Position numbers and translations under genes: made by a program
Shown: positions 52,196 to 61,845 of the stretch, piece after piece
Position numbering within the stretch: position 1 is the stretch's first letter
Layout: the number at the start of each line of letters is the position of its first letter
From: CAZLMG01 sp964560765
GTDB lineage: Bacteria > Bdellovibrionota_B > Oligoflexia > Oligoflexales > CAZLMG01
Direction: 5' to 3'
Assembly (NCBI GenBank): GCA_964560765.1
Contig: CAZLMG010000010.1
Span: 65,559-129,558, forward strand
DNA length: 64,000 nt
Notes under the pieces: model-generated
Databases searched by the model: none
Seen by the model: only the letters and a program-made list of their open reading frames with translations
Told to the model about the DNA's origin: nothing

Positions 52196-53185
52196 ATGAA
52201 CGCCCTTTTTTGGCAGAAGCCAATTGTTCAAAGTTCTATCGTGCCAGTGGCACTTCTCGCTTCGCTTCAACTTGCCCACGCCGGAGCTCGCACGAGCGGC
52301 GGCGCCGACGGGGCATTTCCCGATCGAGGCTCGGCCTGAAGCGCGTTCCAACCGACGCTGCGCTTTGCCATGCTCTTTTCGGATCAGTGCGAGCAGGCCG
52401 ACCTGCGCATCGTCATGGGCAAAGAGAATGCGGAAATTAAGGCGATTCGCCAGCAGTTTGTCGATCCCGTCAGCTTTGCGTATCGTCAATCTTATGATTT
52501 GGACAAAGGCTGGGGCAAAGGCATCATTTGGGTAGCAGACCCGGCAAAAACGAATTCAGAACATCACCCGGACCTCAGCAAACCCCGCGTGCTGAAACTC
52601 TTGCTGGCCCATGAATTTGGCCATGTATTGGGAATTGGCCACGTGCCACTGACGATTATGGATGAGAACATTGTGGCGCAGTTGCAGCGATCCATAGAAG
52701 CACCAGCATACATGGACAAGATCGACGGCTTTTCTCAGCTGCTGATCTGCGATGCCTGTGAACGCACCGAGCATTTCTACCTCACCCTGGATGGATTCAA
52801 GAAGTTGATGGGCCGGGCGCCGGGTGGGGCCACCATGGGTACTCTCCGGGTAAATGAATTGGGTGGGCATGAAGTCTGGATCGGAGAATCTGGGGCAGGA
52901 CGCCCACCCGGCTCGACAGACGCCATCAGCAAGTTCGCTTTTGCTCGTCCCAATGGCGCGGATTCCAAATTTATCGCCGCTGGCGATCTCTTGAAAGCTG
53001 TGCGACGCATCGATGGAACGGTAGCCACAGTTAGCCACATGGTCTCTGGACAGGTGATCTATGGGTATCTACGTTCGTCAAGTGGCCAGGAATTCCCGGC
53101 TGCGTTGGAGTACAACGTCTGGTCGCCGCGAGCTTTTCAGATCAATCTGCTGGATGGTGGCTGGAGCACTCCACTCGTGCAATAG
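52196..53185 (+). pseudogene. Secreted metzincin-type zinc metalloprotease gene split by an in-frame TGA
   Basis: One frame runs from an ATG at 52196 with an AAGGA ribosome binding site through a good signal peptide (VALLASLQLAHA), reaches TGA at 52337-52339 (codon 48), and continues open to 53185. The part after the TGA holds the full protease: LLAHEFGHVLGIGH (HExxHxxGxxH, first His at codon 139) and a Met-turn-like PLTIMDE. A start at the ATG at 52370 would give a 271-residue protein without signal peptide. Either the gene is freshly inactivated, or an assembly error is present, or the stop is read through. I saw no convincing SECIS hairpin. It lies divergent from the TIGR02147-type regulator. 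Confidence 0.65.
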
Positions 53186-53223
53186 CAGCAGCGGCGAGGC
53201 GGTCATGGCAGATGAGGGGCGGG

Positions 53224-54033
53224 TTAGGCAGCTTTCTTGGCAGCGCAGGCCGCGCGCAGGAATGCCAGGAGCTGGTCAAACTCACCCGCCGACACCGCCA
53301 AGTCGAACTCCCCAGCCGCAGGGAGGTGAGGTCCTCGTAAAGCGACGCCACCAAGCACCACTTTTATCTGCTCACCAAATTCCGCTCGAACCTCCTTAGC
53401 GAGTTGGGCGGCGCTGGCAACCTGCTCGGGCACAGCCACCGATACTCCCACAACCTGCGGGCCAAGACTGCGTATAGCACCCATGGCGTCAGCCGTGGGC
53501 ATTCCCGGAAACAGGGCTTCCACCGTGAATCCTAGTTCCTGCAGCGCAAATTTGAGAGTGCGAATCCCAAGGGTGTGGTGATTATCCTCGGCTGCCACCA
53601 GCAAGACATCAATATTTTTGTTGTTACCCGCACGATCCAGCATCAATTGCTCTTGGATGTGAAAGAGCACCTGCTCTGAAAAGGCCGTGAACTGATGTTC
53701 GCGAGCGATGGTAATCTCCCCACACGCATAGGCTTCGCCAATGCGATAGAGAAGCGGCTGCACAATTCCCATAAAGAGGTCTAGTGGACCAAGACCCAAT
53801 GCCTGCCCTTCGGCGACGAATTGTCTGGGATTGACGCAGACCGAGCCATCACGCGCCATGGTGAAATAGCGTTGGGAAAAATCGCGCATGGCCTGAAATC
53901 GCAGTTCTTGGTCTTTGCGCATGTGCAAACGCTGCGAGTGGCAGGTGACGCATTGGCCATGGGTGAACGAATAGTCCTCGAAAGGAGCCTTCTCGCCCAT
54001 GAACTTTTGGCAGTATGCGCACCAGCGAATCAT
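53224..54033 (-). CDS. Cobalamin-binding protein with N-terminal zinc ribbon
   Basis: A 269-residue cytoplasmic protein. Residues 1-35 have CxxC pairs at 5/8 and 28/31, a zinc-ribbon pattern. Residues 75-130 form a helical B12-binding cap (RIGEAYACGEITIAREH, with the EH pair at 112-113 as in CarH-type light sensors, though the usual Trp is replaced). Residues 140-265 form the Rossmann B12-binding domain with a variant motif Asn151-x-His153-x-x-Gly156 (AEDNHHTLG) and VLFPGMP-like LFPGMPTADA. His153 would be the lower axial ligand. A MerR helix-turn-helix is absent, so it could sense B12 or light and act through a partner. Its downstream operon neighbour is not evident. Confidence 0.75.
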   Translation of the reverse strand: MIRWCAYCQKFMGEKAPFEDYSFTHGQCVTCHSQRLHMRKDQELRFQAMRDFSQRYFTMARDGSVCVNPRQFVAEGQALGLGPLDLFMGIVQPLLYRIGEAYACGEITIAREHQFTAFSEQVLFHIQEQLMLDRAGNNKNIDVLLVAAEDNHHTLGIRTLKFALQELGFTVEALFPGMPTADAMGAIRSLGPQVVGVSVAVPEQVASAAQLAKEVRAEFGEQIKVVLGGVALRGPHLPAAGEFDLAVSAGEFDQLLAFLRAACAAKKAA

Positions 54034-54108
54034 CGGCAGCCCACCTCGCAGAAACTCATGACCCCAAAAGCTTTATCGGCATTCTCCAGGAAAACTATAC
54101 GCCCAAAA

Positions 54109-55458
54109 TTATTGGCTTTTTTTGTTATGAACTCGCATCCACAAATAGAACGGCACGAAAATCCCAAAAGCGGAAAGACTTAGAAATGCGTTCAACGGAT
54201 CGCCCCACGCCGCATCAATCAGCATCCAAAGATTAATCACGAGAAAAAGACCAACACCCCAAGGAAAAAATGGAGTTTGAATTTGCGGTCGATATGCAGA
54301 CAGGCATCGCAGACGAAAGATAACACCGACCGCCAATAAGGAAAGTACACCAAGCCCAAATCCTGTGAAGTCGAGAAGCGCGGCAAATGTCCCGGACCAT
54401 AGCAAAGCGATGCTCATGGCCCCGACACTCACAATGGCGATGACCGGAATTTCACGCATCGGATGCATTCGACTTAATACGGACGGACTCAAACCATCGC
54501 TGGCCATGGCCGAGAGAATGCGAGGGCCAGTCATCAAAAAAGCGCTCACCGATGCCAGCATCCCCAGACTTAATAGCATTGATATGACGCGAGTACCCTC
54601 TTGGCCAAAGAGGCGTTCGCACGCCATCAACGCAATTCTACCCGTCGCATCAGAGTCGGCCGCTAGGATTTCATCCATGGGTATGGCAACGGTATAGAAC
54701 AGGTTAATGGCGACATACAATACCGTGACGAGCAATGTGCCACGAACCAATGCCTTTGGAACATCACGCGCTGCATCCTGCATTTCGCCCGCGAGATAGA
54801 CGGCGGCATTCCAGCCAGTATAGGCGTACATAACCAGGATAAAGCTCGATCCTAACTTGACCTGCCCAGTCGCGGGAGAAAGCGAGGCGAAAAGGTGTGA
54901 GAGGGAAGCCTTCTCGCCGAGAAAGACTCCGACCAAGAACAAAGAAAATACGGCCAACTTAAATTGGGTGCTGAGTGTCTGCACGCGATTGCTTTCCGCA
55001 TGCCCGAGGCAATGGGAAATCGTGAATACCGCAATGACTAGCGACGCAATCATCGCCTTCAGAAACTCAGGTGAGGCTTGCCATGGAATGGCCTGCATAA
55101 TAGAGGTAGGCAGTAGCGCGCTCAGGTAATTCGCCACCGTATAAGATATGAGCGCCACGGGTGCCGCGTAGCCAACCACGACCATCCCCCAGCCATAGAC
55201 GACGGCGGTGCCATCGCCAAAACCGGCGCGCACGAAATTATAATCGCCACCTGCGCGGGGCATAGCTGATGCCATCTCAGCCATTGCCAGACTACCCAGT
55301 AAGGCGACCACACCACCCACAGCCCAAAACAGCAGCAGCATGCCATAGCTCTGTAGCGATTGGACGATGTATCCCGAATTGGTCAGTATGCCCGTACCGA
55401 CCATACTGGCGATGACCGTGTACGTGGCGGCGTGTAAGCTGAAATAGCGACTTTTCAA
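54109..55458 (-). CDS. APC family amino acid permease
   Basis: A 449-residue inner-membrane transporter of the APC superfamily with about 12 transmembrane helices. TYTVIASMVGTGILTNSGYI holds the substrate-binding GTGIL motif in helix 1, MAEMASAMPRAGGDYNFVR is the conserved loop after helix 2, and YTGWNAAVYLAGEMQDAARD is the helix 6 block. It probably imports an amino acid with protons. It starts just 36 bases from the likely MFS start on the other strand. The B12-binding protein gene lies 75 bases downstream on the same strand, possibly in the same operon. Confidence 0.9.
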   Translation of the reverse strand: MKSRYFSLHAATYTVIASMVGTGILTNSGYIVQSLQSYGMLLLFWAVGGVVALLGSLAMAEMASAMPRAGGDYNFVRAGFGDGTAVVYGWGMVVVGYAAPVALISYTVANYLSALLPTSIMQAIPWQASPEFLKAMIASLVIAVFTISHCLGHAESNRVQTLSTQFKLAVFSLFLVGVFLGEKASLSHLFASLSPATGQVKLGSSFILVMYAYTGWNAAVYLAGEMQDAARDVPKALVRGTLLVTVLYVAINLFYTVAIPMDEILAADSDATGRIALMACERLFGQEGTRVISMLLSLGMLASVSAFLMTGPRILSAMASDGLSPSVLSRMHPMREIPVIAIVSVGAMSIALLWSGTFAALLDFTGFGLGVLSLLAVGVIFRLRCLSAYRPQIQTPFFPWGVGLFLVINLWMLIDAAWGDPLNAFLSLSAFGIFVPFYLWMRVHNKKSQ

Positions 55459-55494
55459 TGTTTGATCCAGACGACTTGGGTTTGTAACCCTGCT

Positions 55495-56670
55495 ATGCTA
55501 TCACGACCACAGGGAGCGCATACGTTGAATTGGCGATTGATCATTTTCGGCTTTGCCATGCTCCTGCTGGCGTCCTTCTTGGATAATCTGCGCGGGCCAC
55601 TCCTGCCTCAGATCACAGAGTCCCTGCGCATACCCTATGGCCAGTCCAGTTCTCTGATCTTTGCTGGAAATATCGCGTCGGTCGTGGCGACACTGGCTTT
55701 GATCTGGGCAAACAAGAATTTCCGGTCGCGCACGCTGGCAAAGGTAAGCCTCGCCATTGCCGTGGCGGCCTGTCTTTTAAGCCTGACGGTTGATTCGTTG
55801 GCGAGCCTAATGCTGTTTTCGATTGTGTTGGGCAGCAGCGTCACCATCATGGGCAGTCTAAGCAATGTTTACGTGATCCAAGGCTCCCCCGTGCACCGTC
55901 GGGCGCGTATTCTTTCTGGTCTGCATTCTCTATATGGTGTGGGCTCGGTCATCGCAGCACTGGCCGTTGCCGCTCAAACACGCTACCAAATGCCCTGGCA
56001 CGCCATCTTTATGGTCGCCTTGATATTTTTTTCTGCCATGCTTGTGGCGATTAGCGCTACCCGATCGCGCTCGGGTACCGAGGCCGCAGAATCCACAAGC
56101 GCCAACGAGAAATCGCATTTCGCACTCCGTGATCTGTTCATTTGCTTGCCATTGACGCTGTATGTGCTCGGCGAAGTCGGCTGCTCAACCTGGCTCGTAA
56201 CCTTCGTTACGCAGTCGCGCGGATTCTCGGAGACAGATGCCTCACTGCTGCTCTCTGCATTTTTTGCCGTTATGGCTGTCACTCGGATCGTCACGTTCTT
56301 GGCGGTCGGACATGGGCGAGAGTGGCTGTGGATGCGTTGGTCAATGACTGCTGCGGTCGTCAGTTTTGTGCTGGGCATCACCGTGAATCCATACTTTTTA
56401 CCGGCCACTGGTCTCTTTGGGCCATTTTTCCCCCTGTACGTCAGCCACATTCGCGTCGCTAAGCCGCAAAACTGGCAGTCCATGGCCCTCATCAGCTTCG
56501 CGATGATCCAGGGGGCCTTGGCCTGCCTCCACTACAGCATGGGATCTTTCGTCGATGCCATCGGGGCGGAGAGTGCTTATTGGCTACCGGTTAGCTTTTT
56601 GGTCATCGCCTGGGCTACGACCTTGCGGCCCCGACAAGTTGAAACTACACTCTTCAGCACACCTGCATAA
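55495..56670 (+). CDS. MFS transporter
   Basis: Major facilitator protein of about 391 residues and 11-12 predicted helices. FLDNLRGPLLPQITESL corresponds to the first loop, WANKNFRSRTLAKVSLA to the loop between helices 2 and 3 (basic motif A-like), and a long hydrophilic central loop (SATRSRSGTEAAESTSANEK) separates the halves. The ATG at 55495 is preferred; a TTG at 55462 would add 11 residues that lack a membrane segment. It is divergent from the APC gene, and its stop lies 18 bases before the GST-like gene, so the two are cotranscribed. The substrate is unknown. Confidence 0.82.
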   Translation: MLSRPQGAHTLNWRLIIFGFAMLLLASFLDNLRGPLLPQITESLRIPYGQSSSLIFAGNIASVVATLALIWANKNFRSRTLAKVSLAIAVAACLLSLTVDSLASLMLFSIVLGSSVTIMGSLSNVYVIQGSPVHRRARILSGLHSLYGVGSVIAALAVAAQTRYQMPWHAIFMVALIFFSAMLVAISATRSRSGTEAAESTSANEKSHFALRDLFICLPLTLYVLGEVGCSTWLVTFVTQSRGFSETDASLLLSAFFAVMAVTRIVTFLAVGHGREWLWMRWSMTAAVVSFVLGITVNPYFLPATGLFGPFFPLYVSHIRVAKPQNWQSMALISFAMIQGALACLHYSMGSFVDAIGAESAYWLPVSFLVIAWATTLRPRQVETTLFSTPA

Positions 56671-56688
56671 TTCATCAGGAGCAGATCC

Positions 56689-57393
56689 ATGTCGGAACCT
56701 GTCGTCTTGTACCAAGGACCGCGCGCCTGGGGACATCCCAACGTCAGCCCATTTTGCACCAAAGTCGAACTATTCTTGCGGGCTGCAAAAATCCAATACC
56801 GCACCGCGGGCTTCAATCCGACGCGCGCTCCGAAAGGCAAGATGCCGTACATACTCTTTGACGGACAACTGCTGCCCGACTCCAGTTTGATCATTGAGCA
56901 TCTTGTGAAAAAGTATCAAATCGATTGGGATCGACACCTTTCTCCAAAGCAGAAGGCCATTGGTCATCTGCTCAAACGCACACTCGAAGAGGCCACCTAT
57001 TTCTGTGAGCTGTGGAATCGCTGGGGTGACGATGACAACTGGAAGACGGTAAAGTCGATCTACTTTGGTTTCATGCCAGCACCGATCCGAGCCGTCGTGC
57101 CAGAAATCCTGCGACGGAAAGTAAAAGCAGCGGCCTGGGGTCAGGGTGTCGCCAGATATTCGCGCGCGGAATTAAGTGCCATCGTCGACCACGACTTTAG
57201 CGCGATCGCCGAGATCATCGGCAGCGGGCCGTTTGCACTTGGAGAGCAGTTTACAACCTATGATTGCACTGCATATGCGTTTCTGTTGGCCGGCACCGCA
57301 CCCATGCCCAACCCACTGTCGCCAGGGTTGCGCGCACATCCGAATTTGACAACCTACTTGCAACGTGTGAAGGAGTTGTATTTTGCCAATTAA
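56689..57393 (+). CDS. Glutathione S-transferase family protein
   Basis: A 234-residue cytosolic protein with a thioredoxin-fold GST N-domain (VSPFCTKVELFLRAAKIQYR, then KGKMPYILFDGQLLPDSSLI) and a helical C-domain (FALGEQFTTYDCTAYAFLLA). The N-terminal Cys-containing motif and the cis-Pro in KMPYI are kept. The family resembles the Fax/metaxin-type GST relatives, in which the usual catalytic activity is not always kept. An AGGAG site is followed by the ATG at 56689. It overlaps the start of the next gene by 11 bases. Confidence 0.85.
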   Translation: MSEPVVLYQGPRAWGHPNVSPFCTKVELFLRAAKIQYRTAGFNPTRAPKGKMPYILFDGQLLPDSSLIIEHLVKKYQIDWDRHLSPKQKAIGHLLKRTLEEATYFCELWNRWGDDDNWKTVKSIYFGFMPAPIRAVVPEILRRKVKAAAWGQGVARYSRAELSAIVDHDFSAIAEIIGSGPFALGEQFTTYDCTAYAFLLAGTAPMPNPLSPGLRAHPNLTTYLQRVKELYFAN

Positions 57394-58834
57394 AAATGCT
57401 GCGCCCTTTCGTTTTCTCGAGCGCAAACCTGCGAAGAAGATCGGCTATTTTTCTGCTTTCGCACTCAGCTTCCTACTGAGTCTTGGCACCGCCCTTGCCC
57501 AAGGCGAACAAGGCTTCAGTACGGTCATTCTGCCAACAGCCGCCACCGATGAAAATCAGAATCCCATTCGCATCGATGTTGGCGAGATATCACTAGCTGA
57601 TGTTCCAGCCTGGCTTGATCGAGCCAAATCAGTTCTACCACCGACCGAAGTTCTAACTGTAGCCGTCTACATACCGCGCGAACTGCCCAGGCCTGCGGCA
57701 GATTCGTATGTGGCACAAGTGGAAAGCTCTTTCGCTGGACGCAAGGTTAAGATCACGCGCGTCGTCGCTGATGCCTCGACGGGCGCAGTCGCCGTGTCGA
57801 ATGCCAATCGAGAACTGGAGCAACTAAAACTCAGCCGAGAGCTGCCGCTTGAACCCGTGGCCATCGACTCGGCCATCGCTGCCAATCAAGAGCAAGCAGC
57901 GCAGGTCAAGTCATGGTCAGGTCGCGTCAAGGAGTTTGCCAGCACCGCGTTTTCGCCGAAAAAAACGCTGGTCGTGGGCTCCGTCATCAACGCGGCACGT
58001 GGCGGGCTCTCGGCCACACTGTGGATAGCCTCGGGATTTAACCCCTACTACGCGTCGCTGGCGGCCATCGATGGCTACCTGACCTACTGGTTCGGAAAAC
58101 GCGCCGTTGCCTATAACGATTGGGTGTTGCGGCATGAGATACCATTTTGGAAGAGTAACCCCCTGGTCAGATTCTATGACCGCTCGCGCGCCATCAAGAC
58201 GTTTGTCTTCAATATGGCCGTATGGAGTATCGCTTATCGCACCTTTCAGAATACGTTGGTTTATCTCGGTGCCGAGGGCACCAAGGCAGGTCCATTGTCG
58301 CCGGAGATTTTGCGTGACGTCCTCATTCTGGGAACTCTGCACACGGCCATCGGCGCGTTGACCGCCGATGGCGTCGCCGGTTTGGCTAGTAAAGGGTATG
58401 CGTCGAAGGTAGCTCAGAGCTACATCCTTTGGAGTTTGTCGCTGGCCGGCCAAGTGGCAGTATTTGCACAGGTACAGCAAATGAATGACGCCCTGCCTTG
58501 GATTCTGGCTTCCTACTTCGGGGCCCAAGCTGGTCTCTACCTAACTGCAAAAGTTCTGCCGGCAAAGTCGCCCAGATTCGTCGTTCTACATCCTCTGTTG
58601 GGTGAGGGGGGGAGGAGCGATGCAACGGCCATTGAGCCTCTATACAAATCCCTGGCGGCGAAAGATATGCCCATCGATGAACTCGCCAAGGAATTGGCCG
58701 CCATCGAGGAAAGGATCAAGTTGCAAGCACGGCAGCCTGCTTGGCGTCTTCGCGTGAAGGATGGGTTTGCGGTTGTCGCCAATTGGGTAAAAGGAAGTTG
58801 TGAGAGACTCGGGTTGCGCTTTCGATCGCAGTAG
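57383..58834 (+). CDS. Membrane protein of unknown function with periplasmic N-domain
   Basis: A 483-residue protein. The TTG at 57383 is used because AAGGAG lies seven bases upstream, inside the GST-like gene. A signal-like segment (FALSFLLSLGTALA) is followed by a domain of about 150 residues (LTVAVYIPRELPRPAADSYV). Several hydrophobic stretches then appear between about 185 and 400 (WIASGFNPYYASLAAIDGYL, VFNMAVWSIAYRTFQNTLVY), and the protein ends in a charged helical domain (LAKELAAIEERIKLQARQ). No known family is recognised. The protein is conserved-looking and encoded in the MFS-GST operon. Its stop lies directly against the stop of the convergent lipoprotein gene. Confidence 0.75.
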   Translation: MPIKNAAPFRFLERKPAKKIGYFSAFALSFLLSLGTALAQGEQGFSTVILPTAATDENQNPIRIDVGEISLADVPAWLDRAKSVLPPTEVLTVAVYIPRELPRPAADSYVAQVESSFAGRKVKITRVVADASTGAVAVSNANRELEQLKLSRELPLEPVAIDSAIAANQEQAAQVKSWSGRVKEFASTAFSPKKTLVVGSVINAARGGLSATLWIASGFNPYYASLAAIDGYLTYWFGKRAVAYNDWVLRHEIPFWKSNPLVRFYDRSRAIKTFVFNMAVWSIAYRTFQNTLVYLGAEGTKAGPLSPEILRDVLILGTLHTAIGALTADGVAGLASKGYASKVAQSYILWSLSLAGQVAVFAQVQQMNDALPWILASYFGAQAGLYLTAKVLPAKSPRFVVLHPLLGEGGRSDATAIEPLYKSLAAKDMPIDELAKELAAIEERIKLQARQPAWRLRVKDGFAVVANWVKGSCERLGLRFRSQ

Positions 58835-60685
58835 CTACTGAGTCAAAATCATATCTTGAAATTCTGAGATATTGGCATCGGTTACCATGACACTGGATGC
58901 CGAGAAGGCGCCACTGCCGCTCGCCGTGGCAATGCGAATGCTGGTGCCGGATCGCCAGACGACATAAACGGTGTCATTACCATCGATGGCCATTTTGGCG
59001 CGAACTGCCGCCCCCGAATACACCAAACCATCGGAATAGGTATTTGCCGCCGTGCGTATGGCTCGCCGCACTTCGTTAGTTGACGACTTGAAATAGGACA
59101 TGTGAGCTCTTCCCGTTGAATCAAGGGCGATATCGGGGCGCCAAGCAGGAATGGCACCACCACCCGCCGTGCCGATACCAGTAGCGATGGTCGCTACCTC
59201 TTCGTATGCCCAAGATCCACCGCTATTTGATGCATACACTAACCGAACCGTTGAATCGCCACCCATGTAGCAGCTCATGGCCACATGCGATTTATTGTTG
59301 CTGTCGACGACCAGCGATGCTTGACCGACACTCGTACAGGTAGTCAGTAATGAAGTTGAATTCTGCGCACCTTCAACATTGTCGATGTGCCAGACTCGAA
59401 AGGTTTCCGTAATGGGCATCTTGGTAAAGACAGCCCTCACCACGCCATCGGCACCGACCGCCAAATCCGATGACAGATAGGATTCACTGCTGGTGACCGC
59501 CATGCTATCGATATTGTAGTAGGTTACAGCACCGTCGTCCTTCATGTGCCGCAGCATGATTGTATCGCCAGCAGAATTTGTGAAGCCAGCGATGGCTCGA
59601 ATAATGCCGCTGCTGCTCACATGCATCGAAGGCTGCCCGGAAATCGACTGCTGATCTGCAAAGCCAAAATTTCGATCGGTTCCACCGCTCCAAGAGGTCG
59701 TCAGCGTTTTTACAGTGTATTTGTATCGAGTCGGCGCCGTGCCATACATGTTAGAAAAAATCGCACTGACATCTCCATTTGTATGCGCACCCATTGCGAC
59801 AAGCCAAGGCGGGCTCATTGTAGCAATACCATTGACACCAATAGATGTAACCGTCGAGGCTACCCCGTCATCCCACGAAACGTGTTTTGCAGGATAACCA
59901 TTTCCCGAATCGGCACTTGTCCAGGCGACGTGAATCACAGGGTCCACCGCGCCGCTACTGCTCGAACTAGATGTGCTGGATGAGCTCGTCGACGAGGAAC
60001 TGCTACTGGCGCCAGGGCCATCCCCGCACCACGGTGTAGCTGCAGACTTCAGTTCCCGCGTAGCAGTGCCCTGATTAGCAGCCGCCAGCGCAACCCGAGT
60101 CACTTGCACCGGATACCCTGCTTCATGCACAGCAAATCGACAGAATTCCTTGGTTTCGCCGCTGGGAATTGTTCGTACGCCACACGATTTGGCCTTGCGC
60201 AAACACCCCTTGATGGGCTCTCCGTCGGGATCATCTGGAGCATAAACATCGATCGCTATGGCGATAGAATCCGGGTCGTCATCTGGATACTCAGGATCTG
60301 AGGCGATGCTAACATCAAAGGCACCAACTGTAGTGGCTGGAGCTCCATCCTGGGTGATGATAACAATACCATTCTGGGGCGAACGTGCTGCGACCCCTTC
60401 TGCTTCCTCGTCGACCGTTGGGGCCGAACCCTCCAGAGATACACTCTTGCCATCGGAGGTGATGCCAACGGGGACATCGACAATTGCAGTTCCACTTGGC
60501 TCAGCAACCGTCGTATCAGTATCAGGATCTAGATCCTGAGTGTATCGATCATAGCCCGCATACCGGCCGCCATTCACCGTATTGTTCGTGACAATGGCAT
60601 CGCCAGTCCTTGGTGGGTCGCTCTTGCCATAGCAAGCTCCCGCAAAGACCATGAGCACTGGCAAGAATGGCATCCTAGGTTGCAA
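58835..60685 (-). CDS. Propeller-like lipoprotein with Ser-rich linker
   Basis: A 616-residue lipoprotein with leader VFAGAC (Cys near 18) and start TTG at 60685, supported by GGAG seven bases upstream. Residues 90-230 form a domain with three Cys. A linker of Ser, Thr and Gly (GASSSSSSTSSSSTSS) lies near 235. Residues 255-616 show propeller-type repeats (VDPVIHVAWTSADSGNG, SLVVDSNNKSHVAMSCYMGG, DIALDSTGRAHMSYFKSSTN, KMAIDGNDTVYVVWRSG), each with a D(S)xG/N(K) turn as in BNR or Asp-box blades. It resembles the lipoprotein at 39701-41458 in plan. It is likely surface exposed. Its stop is adjacent to the stop of the opposite gene. Confidence 0.75.
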   Translation of the reverse strand: MQPRMPFLPVLMVFAGACYGKSDPPRTGDAIVTNNTVNGGRYAGYDRYTQDLDPDTDTTVAEPSGTAIVDVPVGITSDGKSVSLEGSAPTVDEEAEGVAARSPQNGIVIITQDGAPATTVGAFDVSIASDPEYPDDDPDSIAIAIDVYAPDDPDGEPIKGCLRKAKSCGVRTIPSGETKEFCRFAVHEAGYPVQVTRVALAAANQGTATRELKSAATPWCGDGPGASSSSSSTSSSSTSSSSSSGAVDPVIHVAWTSADSGNGYPAKHVSWDDGVASTVTSIGVNGIATMSPPWLVAMGAHTNGDVSAIFSNMYGTAPTRYKYTVKTLTTSWSGGTDRNFGFADQQSISGQPSMHVSSSGIIRAIAGFTNSAGDTIMLRHMKDDGAVTYYNIDSMAVTSSESYLSSDLAVGADGVVRAVFTKMPITETFRVWHIDNVEGAQNSTSLLTTCTSVGQASLVVDSNNKSHVAMSCYMGGDSTVRLVYASNSGGSWAYEEVATIATGIGTAGGGAIPAWRPDIALDSTGRAHMSYFKSSTNEVRRAIRTAANTYSDGLVYSGAAVRAKMAIDGNDTVYVVWRSGTSIRIATASGSGAFSASSVMVTDANISEFQDMILTQ

Positions 60686-60843
60686 GCTGGAGCTCCAAGT
60701 CGATAGATCGATACAAGGTTATCGGCTGTTTTACCCAGAGCTTGACGAATGGTCATTTTCACTTGGAGTATAGGGTGGTTAGGCGCCAGATCTGCTGGCG
60801 CGCGTATGAATTTTTGCGCCAGAATCACTGGCGCTTTAAGGGC

Positions 60844-61845
60844 TTACCGAAGTTGGTGCACAGTTGGAACCACCATCACCGGGCAGTTCAAATTCAGCAT
60901 GGCGTGAAACGGCAACTTGCCGATGGAAAACGGCCGACGGTGCAGCATCTCATGTCTTCCAAATACGAGAAGGGTCGGCTTTTCGCTAGCAACCGCCGCA
61001 TCCAACTCACGCGTCACATCGCCAAAAGCGACGTTCTGCAGATAGTGCCCGCCATGGGTTTCGAGCAAGTTTTTCACAAAACCAAGGCGCTCGGTCATCA
61101 CATGTCCGACCCGTTCGCGCGCATCCGCGATAACATTTTGCACGCTAAAACTTGGATTGTGGGGGATCGTGTTGCTGGCCATGGCTTGCAGAACATGCGT
61201 TGCGAATTCTTCCATGTCCTTCTTGCTTTGTTCGAAGACGGAAAAGTGAACGAACTTGGCCTTGCCAAGATCGTATGACAGTTCGGCAGCAACTCCCAAG
61301 GCATCGCGACTGGTGTCATGCAGGTCATCAGCAACCAGTATCGTCCACTCCGGGTGCGCAAACTTTACGCCTGCACCTGCGGGAATCACCAGGACCGGCA
61401 CGGTCGCATGCGCCATCAAATCCATCGCTGTGGATAGTCCCTGCGGCATGAGGCGCTCTTTGCCATGGCGCGTTCCACACATGATCAACGATGCCCGCTG
61501 CGCCGTGGCTTCGGCCCGCAAGCCTTCGGCGGCATACCCGTAGATGACTTGCGTCTCAAGTAATGCCTTGCCCTGGAACTCTTGTGCAACCTCCTGCAAA
61601 CGCCGCTCCGCATCTCGCATATGCTTTTCATCAGCCATATGCGAAATCTGCGACGAGATATATTCGCCAGGATAGGTTGCGGCGAGGTGCCTTCCCCGCC
61701 ACGGCTCTGTCACGTGCACCAGGCGAAGGGTCATGCCGGTGCGCTGAGCCAGGGTAACCGCGGCACTCAGCAGATTCGACTCGTCACCCTCGAGGGCTAC
61801 TCCCAAAATAATTCTGCGGGCTTTGCCTTTAAAGCGATCGTACAT
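60844..61845 (-). CDS. Tandem universal stress protein (UspA-like)
   Basis: A 333-residue cytoplasmic protein with two UspA domains. The first (15-150) has ILGVALEGDESNLLSAAVTL and ends with SLIMCGTRHGKERLMPQGLS and VPVLVIP, the ATP-binding Gly-rich block (G-x2-G-x9-G-S/T). The second (165-325) has TILVADDLHDTSRDALGVAA and ends LLVFGRHEMLHRRPFSIGKL with CPVMVVP. The two-domain form is common in Proteobacteria and responds to starvation or stress. Upstream, 323 bases separate it from the divergent S41 peptidase gene. No regulatory box was recognised. Confidence 0.88.
   Translation of the reverse strand: MYDRFKGKARRIILGVALEGDESNLLSAAVTLAQRTGMTLRLVHVTEPWRGRHLAATYPGEYISSQISHMADEKHMRDAERRLQEVAQEFQGKALLETQVIYGYAAEGLRAEATAQRASLIMCGTRHGKERLMPQGLSTAMDLMAHATVPVLVIPAGAGVKFAHPEWTILVADDLHDTSRDALGVAAELSYDLGKAKFVHFSVFEQSKKDMEEFATHVLQAMASNTIPHNPSFSVQNVIADARERVGHVMTERLGFVKNLLETHGGHYLQNVAFGDVTRELDAAVASEKPTLLVFGRHEMLHRRPFSIGKLPFHAMLNLNCPVMVVPTVHQLR

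Noticed and set aside
52337..52370. Possible selenocysteine codon with SECIS
   Set aside because: The bases after the TGA can pair only weakly (AGCGC with GCGCT), no GU-containing apical loop is evident, and no sel genes are seen in the window.
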